This document shows, piece by piece, positions 36,769 through 45,122 of a stretch of 64,000 bases of DNA. Source of the stretch: Mucilaginibacter flavidus (GTDB taxonomy: Bacteria > Bacteroidota > Bacteroidia > Sphingobacteriales > Sphingobacteriaceae); the NCBI RefSeq assembly GCF_024055575.1, contig NZ_JAMXOE010000009.1, positions 171,884-235,883 on the forward strand, in the 5' to 3' direction. Each line of letters opens with the position of its first letter. The first letter of the stretch is position 1. Made by a program: the position numbers and the translations under genes. The notes under the pieces are model-generated. The model searched no databases. It saw only the letters and a program-made list of their open reading frames with translations, and had not been told where the DNA came from.

Positions 36769-37970
36769 TTAGTTCGTTGTAAACCTATACAACCAATAAT
36801 ACCCCCCGGCCGCCACAACACTCAGTCCGCATAGTGCCCACCACAACAAACTAAAACCACCATAACTAATTATCACCCCGCCAACAACCGGTGCACAAAC
36901 CTGCGCTGCCGACCACGACATGCTATACAAGGCCGCATATTCTCCGCGGTTGTAGTCGTTAGCTCGGCTTATCCAAAAGGTGTTCATAAACGGGAAGCTC
37001 ATCATCTCACCAAAAGTCATCAGCAAAACAATAATTAATGCCGATGCTGTTGCTGCTGGTAAAAAAATCAGCATAATAAAGCCCAGGCTTGTTATTAAAA
37101 TGCCTGATACAATATAAATCAACCCGTGCCTTCTGCCTTCCAGGTTATGTATAAGCACCATTTCAACAACACCAATCAAAATGCCGTTCAGGGCCATCAG
37201 GAAGCCAATAAACCGTTCGCTAAAGTGCCATTGCAGTTTATAAAAAACAGGTTCCATTATAAAAAACTGAAAAAAGCACATGGCAAACAAAACAGAAAGC
37301 AAAATAAAAACGAGGTAAATTTTGTCCTTATAGGGCGACATTTTAACAATACCTTCTTCCACTTTTTTAATGGTATTGATAATGCCCGCCCTTGGCATTA
37401 GCTTTAGTAAAGCAAAGCGGCCACAATATTAGTTGTGCCATCAACCCAAAACAACAGGTGGTAATTTACTGATGCCAGCAAGCCCCCGCAACCGGCGCCA
37501 ACGGCCCAGCCTAAATTAATTGCCAATCGGTTTAATGAATAGGAGCGTGTTTTATTTTCGGGTGTGCTATAATGCGCAATGGCCGTGGAGTTTGCCGGCC
37601 GGAACGATTCGTTGCAGAAGCTTAACGCAAAAATGCCAAGGCACACTGTTAAAAACGTCTGCTGGTAACCAAGCAGCAAAAACAAAAAACCGCCGCTTAA
37701 CAAGGCGGCTACCTGTATATCGTAAAAACCTAGTTTGTCAGTAAGCTTGCCGCCAACAAAGGAACCGCTAATTGCCCCCACGCCAAATAACGACATTACC
37801 ACACCTGCCTGCACTATACTGAAATGCAGCTGTTTTACACAGTAAATGCTCATAAATGGCACCACCATGGTGCCTGCCCGGTTAATTAGCATTACTGCGG
37901 AGAGGTACCAGCTATTGCGTGAAAGACCAGTATAAGCTTGTTTGTATAATTGTAAAAAGGAGGAAAACAT
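36769..37970 (-). pseudogene. MFS transporter split by a single-base frameshift
   Basis: The N-terminal half (37970 to 37404, starting MFSSFLQLYKQAYTGL) and the C-terminal half (37398 to 36769) together give a complete 12-helix MFS protein of about 400 residues. The first half stops after NIVAALLY. One extra T in the run at about 37414-37416 would give ALLLLKLMPRAG and join it to the second half. The first half includes the MFS motif GGKLTDKLGF (helix 2-3 loop). An ATG used by the second half (37398) may be spurious. Substrate unknown, most like a drug/small-molecule exporter. Real mutation or assembly error cannot be separated here. Confidence 0.75.
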
Positions 37971-37979
37971 GATGGGAGT

Positions 37980-38030
37980 AAAGATAATGTGCGGATGTGT
38001 AAATGTGCGGATGTGCGAATGGAAAAATTT
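37980..38030. repeat. Short tandem-like intergenic repeat, ATGTGCGGAT family
   Basis: Two ATGTGCGGAT units and one ATGTGCGAAT unit lie between the MFS and helicase genes. The same wording occurs inside the RepA-like ORF (19975-20010). Reading it in frame gives a spurious N-terminal extension (HSHIRTFTHPHII) to the MFS gene, which is why the later ATG was chosen for that gene. Confidence 0.6.
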
Positions 38031-38057
38031 GTAGTCCGGCAACTAATCTCCAACCAT

Positions 38058-39893
38058 CTAATCACTAACCTCAAAATCAATTGAATTGATCAATTGCTCC
38101 CGCTCGTGAAAATTGATGATGCGCTGATCTAAGATAATATCTTCTTTCCTGATGGCTTTTTTTAGCGTGATGCCGTTTAGTGTGCGGCAACGGCTAAGGG
38201 CGGTATAAAGTTGCCCGTTCACAAATGTTCCGGTGCCTACGTCGATTATCGTATTATCGAAAGTGAGGCCCTGGCTTTTGTGGATAGTTACGGCCCAGGC
38301 CAGTTTTATCGGGTATTGCTTAAATTTTCCTTTTGTTTCGGATACTATGCGCCGTTTAAACTTATCATACTGAAACACGCGGTTCTCCCAGGTAGAAGGC
38401 TCCAGCTTGTGGATAGTTCCATCCTGTAACCGAACTTCGATAAAATCATCCGCAATGAAATCAATCTTAGCGATGGTGCCGTTAACCCACCTGCCACCCG
38501 AATCGTTTTTGATGAAGATTACCTGGGCATATTTTTTAAGTTCAAGCGTTTTGTCGGTAGGGTATTTGTCCTGCTTAAACTCGCCTTCTATTACGGCTTC
38601 AAACTTAAACGAAGTGTAGGGTAGTTCGTAAAGCCTGCGCGAGTTTTCATTAAAGGCTATCATGTTATTGGTAGCCAGTGTAATAACAAACTCATCGTTT
38701 TTTGGAACATAGGTTGGGTCAACACGTATGTTTAGCGCATCAATTGCCTCCTTGCTTGTATCGCAAATCCTTACCTTATCAAGCAGTTTTACAAATTCCG
38801 AATCGGAGCCTTGCCTGTAGGATATTTTAAACTCGAAATAAATAGGGTTAAGCTTTCTATAAGCGATGGAATCAAAAAAATACTGGCTTTTATATTCCTC
38901 AGTAAAAAGCATATTTTCAGTCGAGTCGTTCAAATTGGCCACCGGTGGCAGTTGGAAAATATCGCCCACAAAAATTATCTGCTTGCCGCCGAATACTTTG
39001 TTAGGATCGCCGCCGTTAATCCGCAGTGAATAATCGATGGCTTCAACAATATCTGCACGCAGCATAGATACCTCGTCGATGATGATGGCATCTATTTCCT
39101 GTATGAGCTTATATTTTTTGGAATATTTCTCAAATTTAGTGATCTCGTCGTCTTCGGGCATTAGCGGTTTGAGCGGAAACCTGAAAAACGAATGAATGGT
39201 TTGCCCGCCTACATTGATTGCGGCAATGCCTGTAAAAGCACACATCAGCAACTTTTTCCGTGTTTTTTTGGCGAAGTATTGGATGAAGGTGGACTTACCC
39301 GTGCCGGCCTTACCTGTAATATAGAAACTTTCGTTGCTATCTTCCAGTTTGCGGAACAACTGCGATACAATCACGTTTTTTTCATAACCTTCCGGAAAGT
39401 TTTTAAACCTGCTGTACAAATCAGGCAGGAACAAAGGTTCATCGAAAATCTTGAGCTGTATTTCACCGCATTCAATCCGCAGCAGGTAATCAATTTCGCG
39501 GAAAGTATCTTTGAAAGGATTGGCTAACGACAGCGTTTTACCAAACCGGGCAATGGTTTTTAAAATGTAGTAGCACTTGTCTACAAAGTTTTTATATTCT
39601 GCGGGGTTGTTTTTAATGAATTCCCTTAACCTGTCGCCGTTTAGTTTTATGCCGATAAAACCCAGGAACTCGCAGCATTTGTCTAAAACAGTCGGAATAT
39701 CTAATCCGGAATGGGCGTGATAATAACTATTAAAGTCGAACAGGAAATTTTCCGGGCACTGGCTTTCTGCCGATTTTCCATAAAAAAACTGGAAAGAAAA
39801 ATCACCATTGACGGCTTCAGCAACCTTATCAACCAAAAGCGAATTACGGAAATTCTCAATCCACTTCTTCTCTACAGCTTTTAGGTTAGACAT
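38058..39893 (-). CDS. PIF1-like superfamily 1B DNA helicase
   Basis: 611 residues. About 190 N-terminal residues of unknown type are followed by a helicase core: Walker A ITGKAGTGKST (about 193-203), FTGIAAINVGGQTIHSFFRF, Walker B AIIIDEVSMLRAD, VGDIFQLPPV, and a C-terminal UvrD_C_2-like part with WAVTIHKSQGLTFDNTIID and YTALSRCR. This is the RecD/PIF1 type of SF1B 5'-3' helicase. It is a lone gene; the N-terminal domain is a possible target-recognition module. Confidence 0.87.
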   Translation of the reverse strand: MSNLKAVEKKWIENFRNSLLVDKVAEAVNGDFSFQFFYGKSAESQCPENFLFDFNSYYHAHSGLDIPTVLDKCCEFLGFIGIKLNGDRLREFIKNNPAEYKNFVDKCYYILKTIARFGKTLSLANPFKDTFREIDYLLRIECGEIQLKIFDEPLFLPDLYSRFKNFPEGYEKNVIVSQLFRKLEDSNESFYITGKAGTGKSTFIQYFAKKTRKKLLMCAFTGIAAINVGGQTIHSFFRFPLKPLMPEDDEITKFEKYSKKYKLIQEIDAIIIDEVSMLRADIVEAIDYSLRINGGDPNKVFGGKQIIFVGDIFQLPPVANLNDSTENMLFTEEYKSQYFFDSIAYRKLNPIYFEFKISYRQGSDSEFVKLLDKVRICDTSKEAIDALNIRVDPTYVPKNDEFVITLATNNMIAFNENSRRLYELPYTSFKFEAVIEGEFKQDKYPTDKTLELKKYAQVIFIKNDSGGRWVNGTIAKIDFIADDFIEVRLQDGTIHKLEPSTWENRVFQYDKFKRRIVSETKGKFKQYPIKLAWAVTIHKSQGLTFDNTIIDVGTGTFVNGQLYTALSRCRTLNGITLKKAIRKEDIILDQRIINFHEREQLINSIDFEVSD

Positions 39894-40209
39894 TTATCTG
39901 AACAATACGATGTCTAACAAAATTAGCAATAAAAATTAAGTCTAAGGTTATCACATACCCAAAATAAGAAAATCCAAAATGCGAACCACATGCCAAAAAG
40001 TGGGTTTACATGGTTTACATTTTTTAGGGTTAACACTTTTGTAAGTATTTGTAAATTAAATATTTATTCGTTTTTTTGAGTTAAAAGTGGGTTTACACTG
40101 TAAACCCAAAAATCCGGGTTTAGTGAATCTGATTTCGACTACCCAATAATAAATAAACTGGAAAATATAAAGTCTGGTTTAGAAAATTTAAATGGGCGAT
40201 AAGACCCGA
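39894..40209. other. AT-rich intergenic region with GGGTTTACA repeats
   Basis: No gene is seen. GGGTTTACA occurs at 40002-40010, with GGTTTACA at 40012-40019, and as a perfect palindrome at 40089-40107. Since the helicase gene reads away to the left and aroC ends here from the right, this region holds the helicase promoter; the repeats are candidate operator sites for it. Confidence 0.5.
40089..40107. promoter_or_regulatory. Perfect palindrome GGGTTTACA-C-TGTAAACCC, candidate operator
   Basis: Two 9-bp arms with a single central base. Half-sites recur at 40002-40010 and 40012-40019. The site is about 200 bp upstream of the helicase start codon (39893). Binding protein unknown; it could also be a repeat relic. 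Confidence 0.45.
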
Positions 40210-41334
40210 TTAAACGTTACGTTCCCCCTTTAGGGGGGTAGGGGGCATAATCGAATTCCTGTTCCTCAGCCAATGGTCAGCAAGCACCAGTGCGGCCATA
40301 GCCTCAACAATAGGCACCGCCCGCGGCACTACACATGGGTCGTGCCGGCCTTTGCCCGATATTTCGGCTGCATTGCCTTCGCTATCGATAGTGGCCTGGT
40401 TGTGCATTATAGTGGCGACCGGTTTAAATGCTACAGTGAACGCAATTGGCATACCGTTACTTATGCCGCCCTGTATACCGCCTGAATAATTAGTAAGTGT
40501 GCCAACCTGCCCCGATGAGTTTTTAATAAAGATATCGTTATGTTCCGAGCCGCGCATTTCGCTGCCGGCAAAGCCGGAACCATATTCAAAACCATGAACC
40601 GCATTAATGCTTAACATCGCTTTGCCGAGATCGGCATGCAGCTTGTCAAACACAGGTTCGCCAAGGCCCACGGGGCAATTTTGTATATAGCAGCTCACTT
40701 TGCCGCCTACGGTGTCACCTTGCTTGCGGATAGAGTCGATATATTCGATCATCTCTTCCGCAGTAGCCGGGTCGGCACAGCGCACAATGTTTTTTTCGCG
40801 GTCCGCGATAAATTCATCGGCGTTTTTTATCTCCACGTTAGGTGCATTGATTTTACCCACGCTGCTTACATGGGCAACAATTTCAATGCCCTGGGTTTTT
40901 AGCATCAGCTTTGCGATGGCGCCTGCTGCAACGCGGGCCGCAGTTTCGCGGGCGGATGACCGGCCACCGCCGCGATGGTCGCGGATGCCGTATTTGGTTT
41001 GGTAGGTGTAATCTGCATGCGATGGGCGGAAAACGTCAACGTTGTGGGTATAATCCTTTGAGCGCTGGTCCTCGTTTGGTATCAGCATCATTATAGGTGT
41101 GCCAGTGGTTTTACCTTCAAAAATGCCTGAAAGAATTTTTACCGTATCACTTTCCTTGCGCTGCGTGGTGATTTTGGACTGGCCGGGTTTGCGTTTATCC
41201 AACTCGCCCTGTATGTAATCCATATCAATATCCAGTTGCGCCGGGCAGCCATCTATTATTACGCCGATAGCCTCGCCGTGCGATTCGCCAAAAGTTGTTA
41301 TCCTGAATAATTGCCCGAATGAATTGCCTGCCAT
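40210..41334 (-). CDS. aroC: Chorismate synthase
   Basis: 374 residues. It converts EPSP to chorismate using reduced FMN. Signature blocks: FGESHGEAIGVIIDGCP at residues 15-31, the RGGGRSSARETAARVAAGA motif near 121-139, and the DPCVVPRAVPIVEAMAALVLADH motif near the end. The last ~11 residues (MPPTPLKGERN plus V) are encoded by a dispersed C/G-run repeat rather than by family-conserved sequence. Another copy of the repeat abuts the ATG. Last gene of the pheA operon. Confidence 0.96.
   Translation of the reverse strand: MAGNSFGQLFRITTFGESHGEAIGVIIDGCPAQLDIDMDYIQGELDKRKPGQSKITTQRKESDTVKILSGIFEGKTTGTPIMMLIPNEDQRSKDYTHNVDVFRPSHADYTYQTKYGIRDHRGGGRSSARETAARVAAGAIAKLMLKTQGIEIVAHVSSVGKINAPNVEIKNADEFIADREKNIVRCADPATAEEMIEYIDSIRKQGDTVGGKVSCYIQNCPVGLGEPVFDKLHADLGKAMLSINAVHGFEYGSGFAGSEMRGSEHNDIFIKNSSGQVGTLTNYSGGIQGGISNGMPIAFTVAFKPVATIMHNQATIDSEGNAAEISGKGRHDPCVVPRAVPIVEAMAALVLADHWLRNRNSIMPPTPLKGERNV
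40222..40246. repeat. C/G-run dispersed repeat, copy 1 (aroC 3' end)
   Basis: A 25-bp element with a CCCCCTTTAGGGGG hairpin followed by TAGGGGGC. It lies inside the aroC frame and encodes its last residues. Same orientation as copy 3 at 41401-41425. Confidence 0.8.
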
Positions 41335-41359
41335 ACCCCCTGACCCCCTAAAGGGGGAA
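41335..41359. repeat. C/G-run dispersed repeat, copy 2 (directly upstream of aroC)
   Basis: Opposite orientation to copies 1 and 3, and directly adjacent to the aroC ATG (41332-41334). On the aroC mRNA its C5/G5 stem would end at the start codon and could affect translation initiation. Confidence 0.8.
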
Positions 41360-41400
41360 TTTATGTGTTTAAAATTTAATTAATTACTAATACTCCCTTG

Positions 41401-41425
41401 TTCCCCCTTCAGGGGGTTAGGGGGC
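41401..41425. repeat. C/G-run dispersed repeat, copy 3 (aroA 3' end)
   Basis: It supplies the last residues (SPLTP) and the TGA stop of aroA at 41409-41411. Same orientation as copy 1. Confidence 0.8.
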
Positions 41426-42692
41426 TAAATCCTAGCTTCTCCAAATCTCCCCAAAATGCCGGGTACGATTTTTCAACCACATCCGCATCTTCAATTTCCA
41501 CCTCAGGCACCACTAACGCCAGCGGCGCAAAGGCCATGGCCATACGGTGGTCGTCGTAGGTGTTTACAAATATACGGTCGGGGATCTGCTTTTCGCTGCA
41601 GTCCAGCTTATAAACCTGGCCTTTTTCAACCAGTTTAACGCCAATTTTTGCCAGTTCATTTTGCAGGGCTTTTATGCGGTCGGTTTCTTTTATTTTCAGG
41701 GTTTCAAGTCCTGTAAATGTAGCTTCGTGGCCTAACGCCGCACAAACCACTATAACAGTTTGTGCCAGGTCGGGGCATTCCTTCATATCAAATATTTTCC
41801 GGAAGACTGGTTTAACTTCCTTTTGCAGGTAAACACCGCCATCTTTAAACTGCGAAGTAATACCAAAGTTGGCCATTATCTCGGTTATCACGCTATCGCC
41901 CTGTAAGCTGTATTGGGTTAAGCCAGGTAAAAATAGTTCTGCTTCCTCCGATAAAGCAGCAATTGCGTACCAATAAGATGCGGCGCTCCAATCCGGTTCA
42001 ATATAAATCGATGTCGGTTTGAATTCCTGCGGCTCAATCGAAATTACGTTATCAACCCAATTGTGTTGAATACCGGCTGTTTGCAGCATGGCAAGTGTCA
42101 TTTCAACATAAGGTCGCGAGGTTAAATCGCCCTCGATATGCAGTTCCAAACCCAAAGGCATCCGGGCCGCTATAAGCAACAGCGCTGTAATGTACTGGCT
42201 GCTTATATTTCCTTTAATACTGACCTTATTAGATTGCTGTGATAAGCTGCCTTTTAGTTTGATAGGAGGGAACCCTTCATTTTCTACATAGTCAATCTGG
42301 GCACCTATCTCGCGCAAAGCGTCAACCAAAACTCCAATCGGACGTTGCTTCATCCGTGCACTGCCGGTTAGTATTACTTCTTCATCCTGCAATGTAAAGT
42401 AAGCAGTTAGAAAGCGCATAGCCGTACCGGCGGGGCCAATGTCTACGAGCCTTAAGTCTTTAGTCTCAAGTCCAGAGTAGTTCGCTTTTTGACTCAAGAC
42501 TTCAGACTTTCGACTCAGGACTTCAGACAACGTCTGCGCATCCGCTGCGTCCGAAATGTTTTCAACCTTTACCTTACCATTGCTTAGCGCCTCAATTATC
42601 AGCGCCCGGTTGCACTCACTTTTTGAACCGGTGAGCTGTACCGTGCCATTAACTGTTTTGCTTGTTTTGGTAAGGATGATGTTATGTTTCAT
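41409..42692 (-). CDS. aroA: 3-phosphoshikimate 1-carboxyvinyltransferase (EPSP synthase)
   Basis: A 427-residue enzyme that joins shikimate 3-phosphate and PEP. Visible motifs: LTGSKSECNRALIIEALS (N-terminus), GPAGTAMRFLTAYFTL, a LKIKETDRIKALQNELAKIG segment and YDDHRMAMAFAPLAL. Between SDAADAQTL and the GPAGTAMRF block it carries an in-frame insert with a duplicated 7-residue unit (SEVLSRK then SEVLSQK), encoded by a 21-bp tandem repeat. Its C-terminus and stop codon lie in a C/G-run repeat. It belongs to the pheA operon; a cluster of palindromic repeats separates it from the DAHP synthase gene upstream. Confidence 0.95.
   Translation of the reverse strand: MKHNIILTKTSKTVNGTVQLTGSKSECNRALIIEALSNGKVKVENISDAADAQTLSEVLSRKSEVLSQKANYSGLETKDLRLVDIGPAGTAMRFLTAYFTLQDEEVILTGSARMKQRPIGVLVDALREIGAQIDYVENEGFPPIKLKGSLSQQSNKVSIKGNISSQYITALLLIAARMPLGLELHIEGDLTSRPYVEMTLAMLQTAGIQHNWVDNVISIEPQEFKPTSIYIEPDWSAASYWYAIAALSEEAELFLPGLTQYSLQGDSVITEIMANFGITSQFKDGGVYLQKEVKPVFRKIFDMKECPDLAQTVIVVCAALGHEATFTGLETLKIKETDRIKALQNELAKIGVKLVEKGQVYKLDCSEKQIPDRIFVNTYDDHRMAMAFAPLALVVPEVEIEDADVVEKSYPAFWGDLEKLGFSPLTP
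42487..42528 (-). repeat. Two tandem 21-bp repeats inside aroA
   Basis: Copies at 42487-42507 and 42508-42528 are identical at 19 of 21 positions. AGTCTTGAGTC-like wording continues to about 42450. The unit resembles AGTC-rich intergenic repeats, suggesting that such a repeat expanded inside the gene while keeping frame. Confidence 0.8.
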
Positions 42693-42705
42693 TTATAAAT
42701 TCTCT

Positions 42706-42827
42706 TGTAGAGACACAATACTTGTGTCTTTTTACATTGTTTTTTGAAGGCGGCCTGTCCCGTGGGAGACGCAAGTATTGCGTCTCTACAAGAAAAAATC
42801 CGTAGAGACGCGATGCTTCGCGTCTCC
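42706..42827. repeat. Cluster of three GAGACGC-family palindromic repeats
   Basis: Copies at 42706-42730 (a variant with GAGACAC), 42764-42789 and 42802-42827, each a hairpin of about 25 bp with arms like GAGACGCAA/TTGCGTCTC, alternating in orientation. They lie in the 158-bp gap between aroA and the DAHP synthase gene within one operon, so they should be transcribed and could act as stabilising hairpins. Confidence 0.8.
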
Positions 42828-42850
42828 AAAGTGCAAGGTTATGCGGGCAA

Positions 42851-43978
42851 TTACGCGTGCGTTAATTTATCTGCTGCCTGTCCGGCTTTGTCCTTATTCA
42901 TTATCTCGGTTTGTTTACGGATTGATTCGGCGTGGATCAATTCCAGCAATTTCTCAGTAAACTCTGCGCTTAATTTTAAGGCTTTGCCGTAGTTAACACC
43001 TTTTCTCAAAATTTCGTCCCAACGGTTAACCTGCAAAATGGTGATGTTGTTGTCTTTTTTGTAGTTGCCAATCTGCTCAACAATGTTCATACGCTCAGAC
43101 ATTTTCTGGATAACCAGGTCATCTATTTTGTCAATCTGGTGACGTAGTTCTTCCAATTTATCCTTTACGGCAGCATTGCGGATTTCAGGCTTACGCAAGG
43201 TTAAGTGTTCAATAATTTCAACCAGTGCAGCAGGAGTAACCTGTTGTTTAGCATCTGTCCAGGCCACTGAAGGGTCAATGTGGCTCTCTATCATCAAGCC
43301 CTGCATATCCAAATCCAATGCTTTTTGTGAAATGTAGCCAATCAAATCACGGTTGCCGGTAATGTGGCTTGGGTCGTTAATTAGTGGCAATTCTGGCGCC
43401 AGTGTTTTAAGGCTAATGGCCAAATCCCACATCGGCTCGTTACGGAATGCGCTTTTTTCGTGCGATGAAAAACCGCGGTGTATAGCTGCTAATTTGGTAA
43501 TACCTGCATTATTGATACGCTCTAAAGCGCCAATCCATAATGAAAGATCAGGGTTAACCGGGTTTTTAACCATTACCGGTATATCAACGCCGCGCAAAGC
43601 ATCAGCAATTTCCTGTACAGTAAAAGGGTTAACGGTTGAGCGAGCGCCTACCCAAAGGATGTCAACGCCTGCGGCTAAAGCTTCTTCAACATGCTTGGCT
43701 GTTGCAACTTCAATAGCAGTCGGCAAACCGGTTTCTTCCTTGGCACGTTTTAACCATTGCAAACCAATGCTGCCAATGCCTTCAAACTCACCCGGACGGG
43801 TACGTGGTTTCCAGATACCTGCACGCAGGGCCGATACCTTGCCGGTTTTTGCTAATAAATGGGCGGTGGCTACCAACTGGTCTTCAGTTTCGGCACTGCA
43901 TGGCCCTGCAATTAATAACGGTTCGCTGCCGGTCTTAATCCATGAGCTTAATGGTTGTATGTTTAAATTTAGTTTCAT
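42851..43978 (-). CDS. Bifunctional DAHP synthase / chorismate mutase
   Basis: 375 residues. The N-terminal ~255 residues are a DAHP synthase of the AroA(beta)/KDO8P-like type: GPCSAETEDQ (residues 25-34), AGIWKPRTRPGEFEGIG, and later PLINDPSHITGNRDLI. The C-terminal ~90 residues form an AroQ-type chorismate mutase (KLEELRHQIDKIDDLVIQKMSERMNIVEQIG; NRWDEILRKG). It links the first shikimate step and the Phe/Tyr branch point in one protein, as is common in Bacteroidota, where mutase binding of prephenate can feed back on DAHP synthesis. It follows pheA in the operon. Confidence 0.93.
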   Translation of the reverse strand: MKLNLNIQPLSSWIKTGSEPLLIAGPCSAETEDQLVATAHLLAKTGKVSALRAGIWKPRTRPGEFEGIGSIGLQWLKRAKEETGLPTAIEVATAKHVEEALAAGVDILWVGARSTVNPFTVQEIADALRGVDIPVMVKNPVNPDLSLWIGALERINNAGITKLAAIHRGFSSHEKSAFRNEPMWDLAISLKTLAPELPLINDPSHITGNRDLIGYISQKALDLDMQGLMIESHIDPSVAWTDAKQQVTPAALVEIIEHLTLRKPEIRNAAVKDKLEELRHQIDKIDDLVIQKMSERMNIVEQIGNYKKDNNITILQVNRWDEILRKGVNYGKALKLSAEFTEKLLELIHAESIRKQTEIMNKDKAGQAADKLTHA

Positions 43979-43984
43979 TTCTTT

Positions 43985-44135
43985 GTTTTTTGTCCGGAAG
44001 ACCGGAAGATTGTTTTTTATATTTTAATTGTTTTTTGGCTCTCTGATAATTTTCATTTGCGGATTTCTGACTTTCAAACCTCCGCTATCCTTCTGTCTTT
44101 ACTGACTCTCCGGACTTTCCCGACTTTCGGACTTC
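43985..44135. repeat. AGTCCGGAA-type repeats between pheA and the DAHP synthase gene
   Basis: The gap holds GTCCGGAAGACCGGAAGA at its left end and a row of 8-9 bp variants (AAGTCCGA, AAGTCGGG, AAAGTCCGG, AGAGTCAGT) at its right end, read on the minus strand. The two ends can pair. Similar wording flanks 30540-30625. Probably a dispersed repeat; effect on the operon mRNA unknown. Confidence 0.6.
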
Positions 44136-44138
44136 CCT

Positions 44139-45047
44139 TCAGCTCATCTTCTTAATTTTAATATATGTCCTCGGTACCTTTTCGTTCTTTACAGTTTTTG
44201 GCAGTGCGCCGTTTTCTTCGTCGTGCCTTTCATATTCGCCCAGTATGTTAAAGTTTTGGGTGTACTTTAATATCTGGCGTATGGCAATGTCGTAGGTTTT
44301 GGTATCGTCCCATTCTACATCTACATAAAAGTTATACTCGTTACGCTTGCCTAAAATTGGCATGCTTTGTATTTTGCTCATATTAAGGCCCTGTTCGGCA
44401 AAAATGTTAAGCACCTTGGCCAACGCCCCCACGGTATTACTCACCTGGAAACAAAGCGAGGCTTTATTAGGATTCTTTTTCGATACATTTTCATGATGGG
44501 TGAGTATCAGGAAACGCGTAAAATTCTTTTTGTTCGACTCAATGCGGCGCTCCAGAACATCCAGCCCATATAGTCTTGCTGCCAGCGAGTTGGCGATTGC
44601 CACGGTATCGGTAAGTCCTTCGTCGCGGATGCGTTTGGCGCATGCGGCGGTGTCGTTGCTTTCAACAATGTTAAGCTGCGGGTACTCATCAAAAAAATCG
44701 ACACACTGGCGGATAGCGATAGGGTGAGAGGTTACATATTTGATATCCTCGAACTTTACCCCAGGCAACGCCATCAGGTGGAGTTGAATGGGAAGATAAA
44801 TTTCGCCCACAACAGGGAAGCCATAGCTAAGCAGTAGCGAGTAGTTGGGTAAAATACTGCCGGCGATGCTGTTTTCGATAGCCATTACCACGTAGTCGGC
44901 ATTTTTATTTTTTAGCGCCTCGAATGTTTGCTTAAACGAGTTGCATTCAATGGTATGAATATTTTCACCAAAATATTTGAATGCTGCTTCCTCGTGAAAC
45001 GAAGCGCGTATCCCCTGAATTGCAACTCGTAATTGTTCGTGTTTCAT
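44139..45047 (-). CDS. pheA: Prephenate dehydratase
   Basis: A 302-residue enzyme that converts prephenate to phenylpyruvate, the committed Phe step. The N-terminal catalytic part has VAIQGIRASFHEEAAFKYF, VESNDTAACAKRI and NFTRFLILTHH (the Thr-Arg-Phe motif). The C-terminal ACT domain begins at KASLCFQVSNTVGALAKVLNIFAEQGLNMSKIQSMPI, where Phe would bind; the GAL motif is present and the ESRP-like position reads QSMP. First gene of the operon; only 16 bp separates its ATG from the attenuator terminator, so its transcription should depend on the leader peptide upstream. Confidence 0.95.
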   Translation of the reverse strand: MKHEQLRVAIQGIRASFHEEAAFKYFGENIHTIECNSFKQTFEALKNKNADYVVMAIENSIAGSILPNYSLLLSYGFPVVGEIYLPIQLHLMALPGVKFEDIKYVTSHPIAIRQCVDFFDEYPQLNIVESNDTAACAKRIRDEGLTDTVAIANSLAARLYGLDVLERRIESNKKNFTRFLILTHHENVSKKNPNKASLCFQVSNTVGALAKVLNIFAEQGLNMSKIQSMPILGKRNEYNFYVDVEWDDTKTYDIAIRQILKYTQNFNILGEYERHDEENGALPKTVKNEKVPRTYIKIKKMS

Positions 45048-45063
45048 ATTTTGCCCTTAACGC

Positions 45064-45093
45064 AAAAAGTCCCGGTTTTTGGCCGGGACTTTT
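45064..45093 (-). terminator. Attenuator terminator (3:4 hairpin) before pheA
   Basis: On the minus strand AAAGTCCCGG(CC) pairs with CCGGGACTTT across an A-rich loop, followed by T residues. The hairpin ends 16 bases before the pheA ATG, so as an ordinary terminator it would cut off the whole operon. Its 5' arm (plus 45082-45090) can also pair perfectly with GCCGGGACT in the end of the leader ORF (plus 45125-45133), forming an antiterminator. Confidence 0.88.
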
Positions 45094-45122
45094 CAGTTTC
45101 TTTATATGTTTGTTACTGCATA

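Noticed and set aside
43353..44027. A 224-codon plus-strand frame
   Set aside because: It lies entirely antisense to the DAHP synthase/chorismate mutase gene, which has clear motifs.
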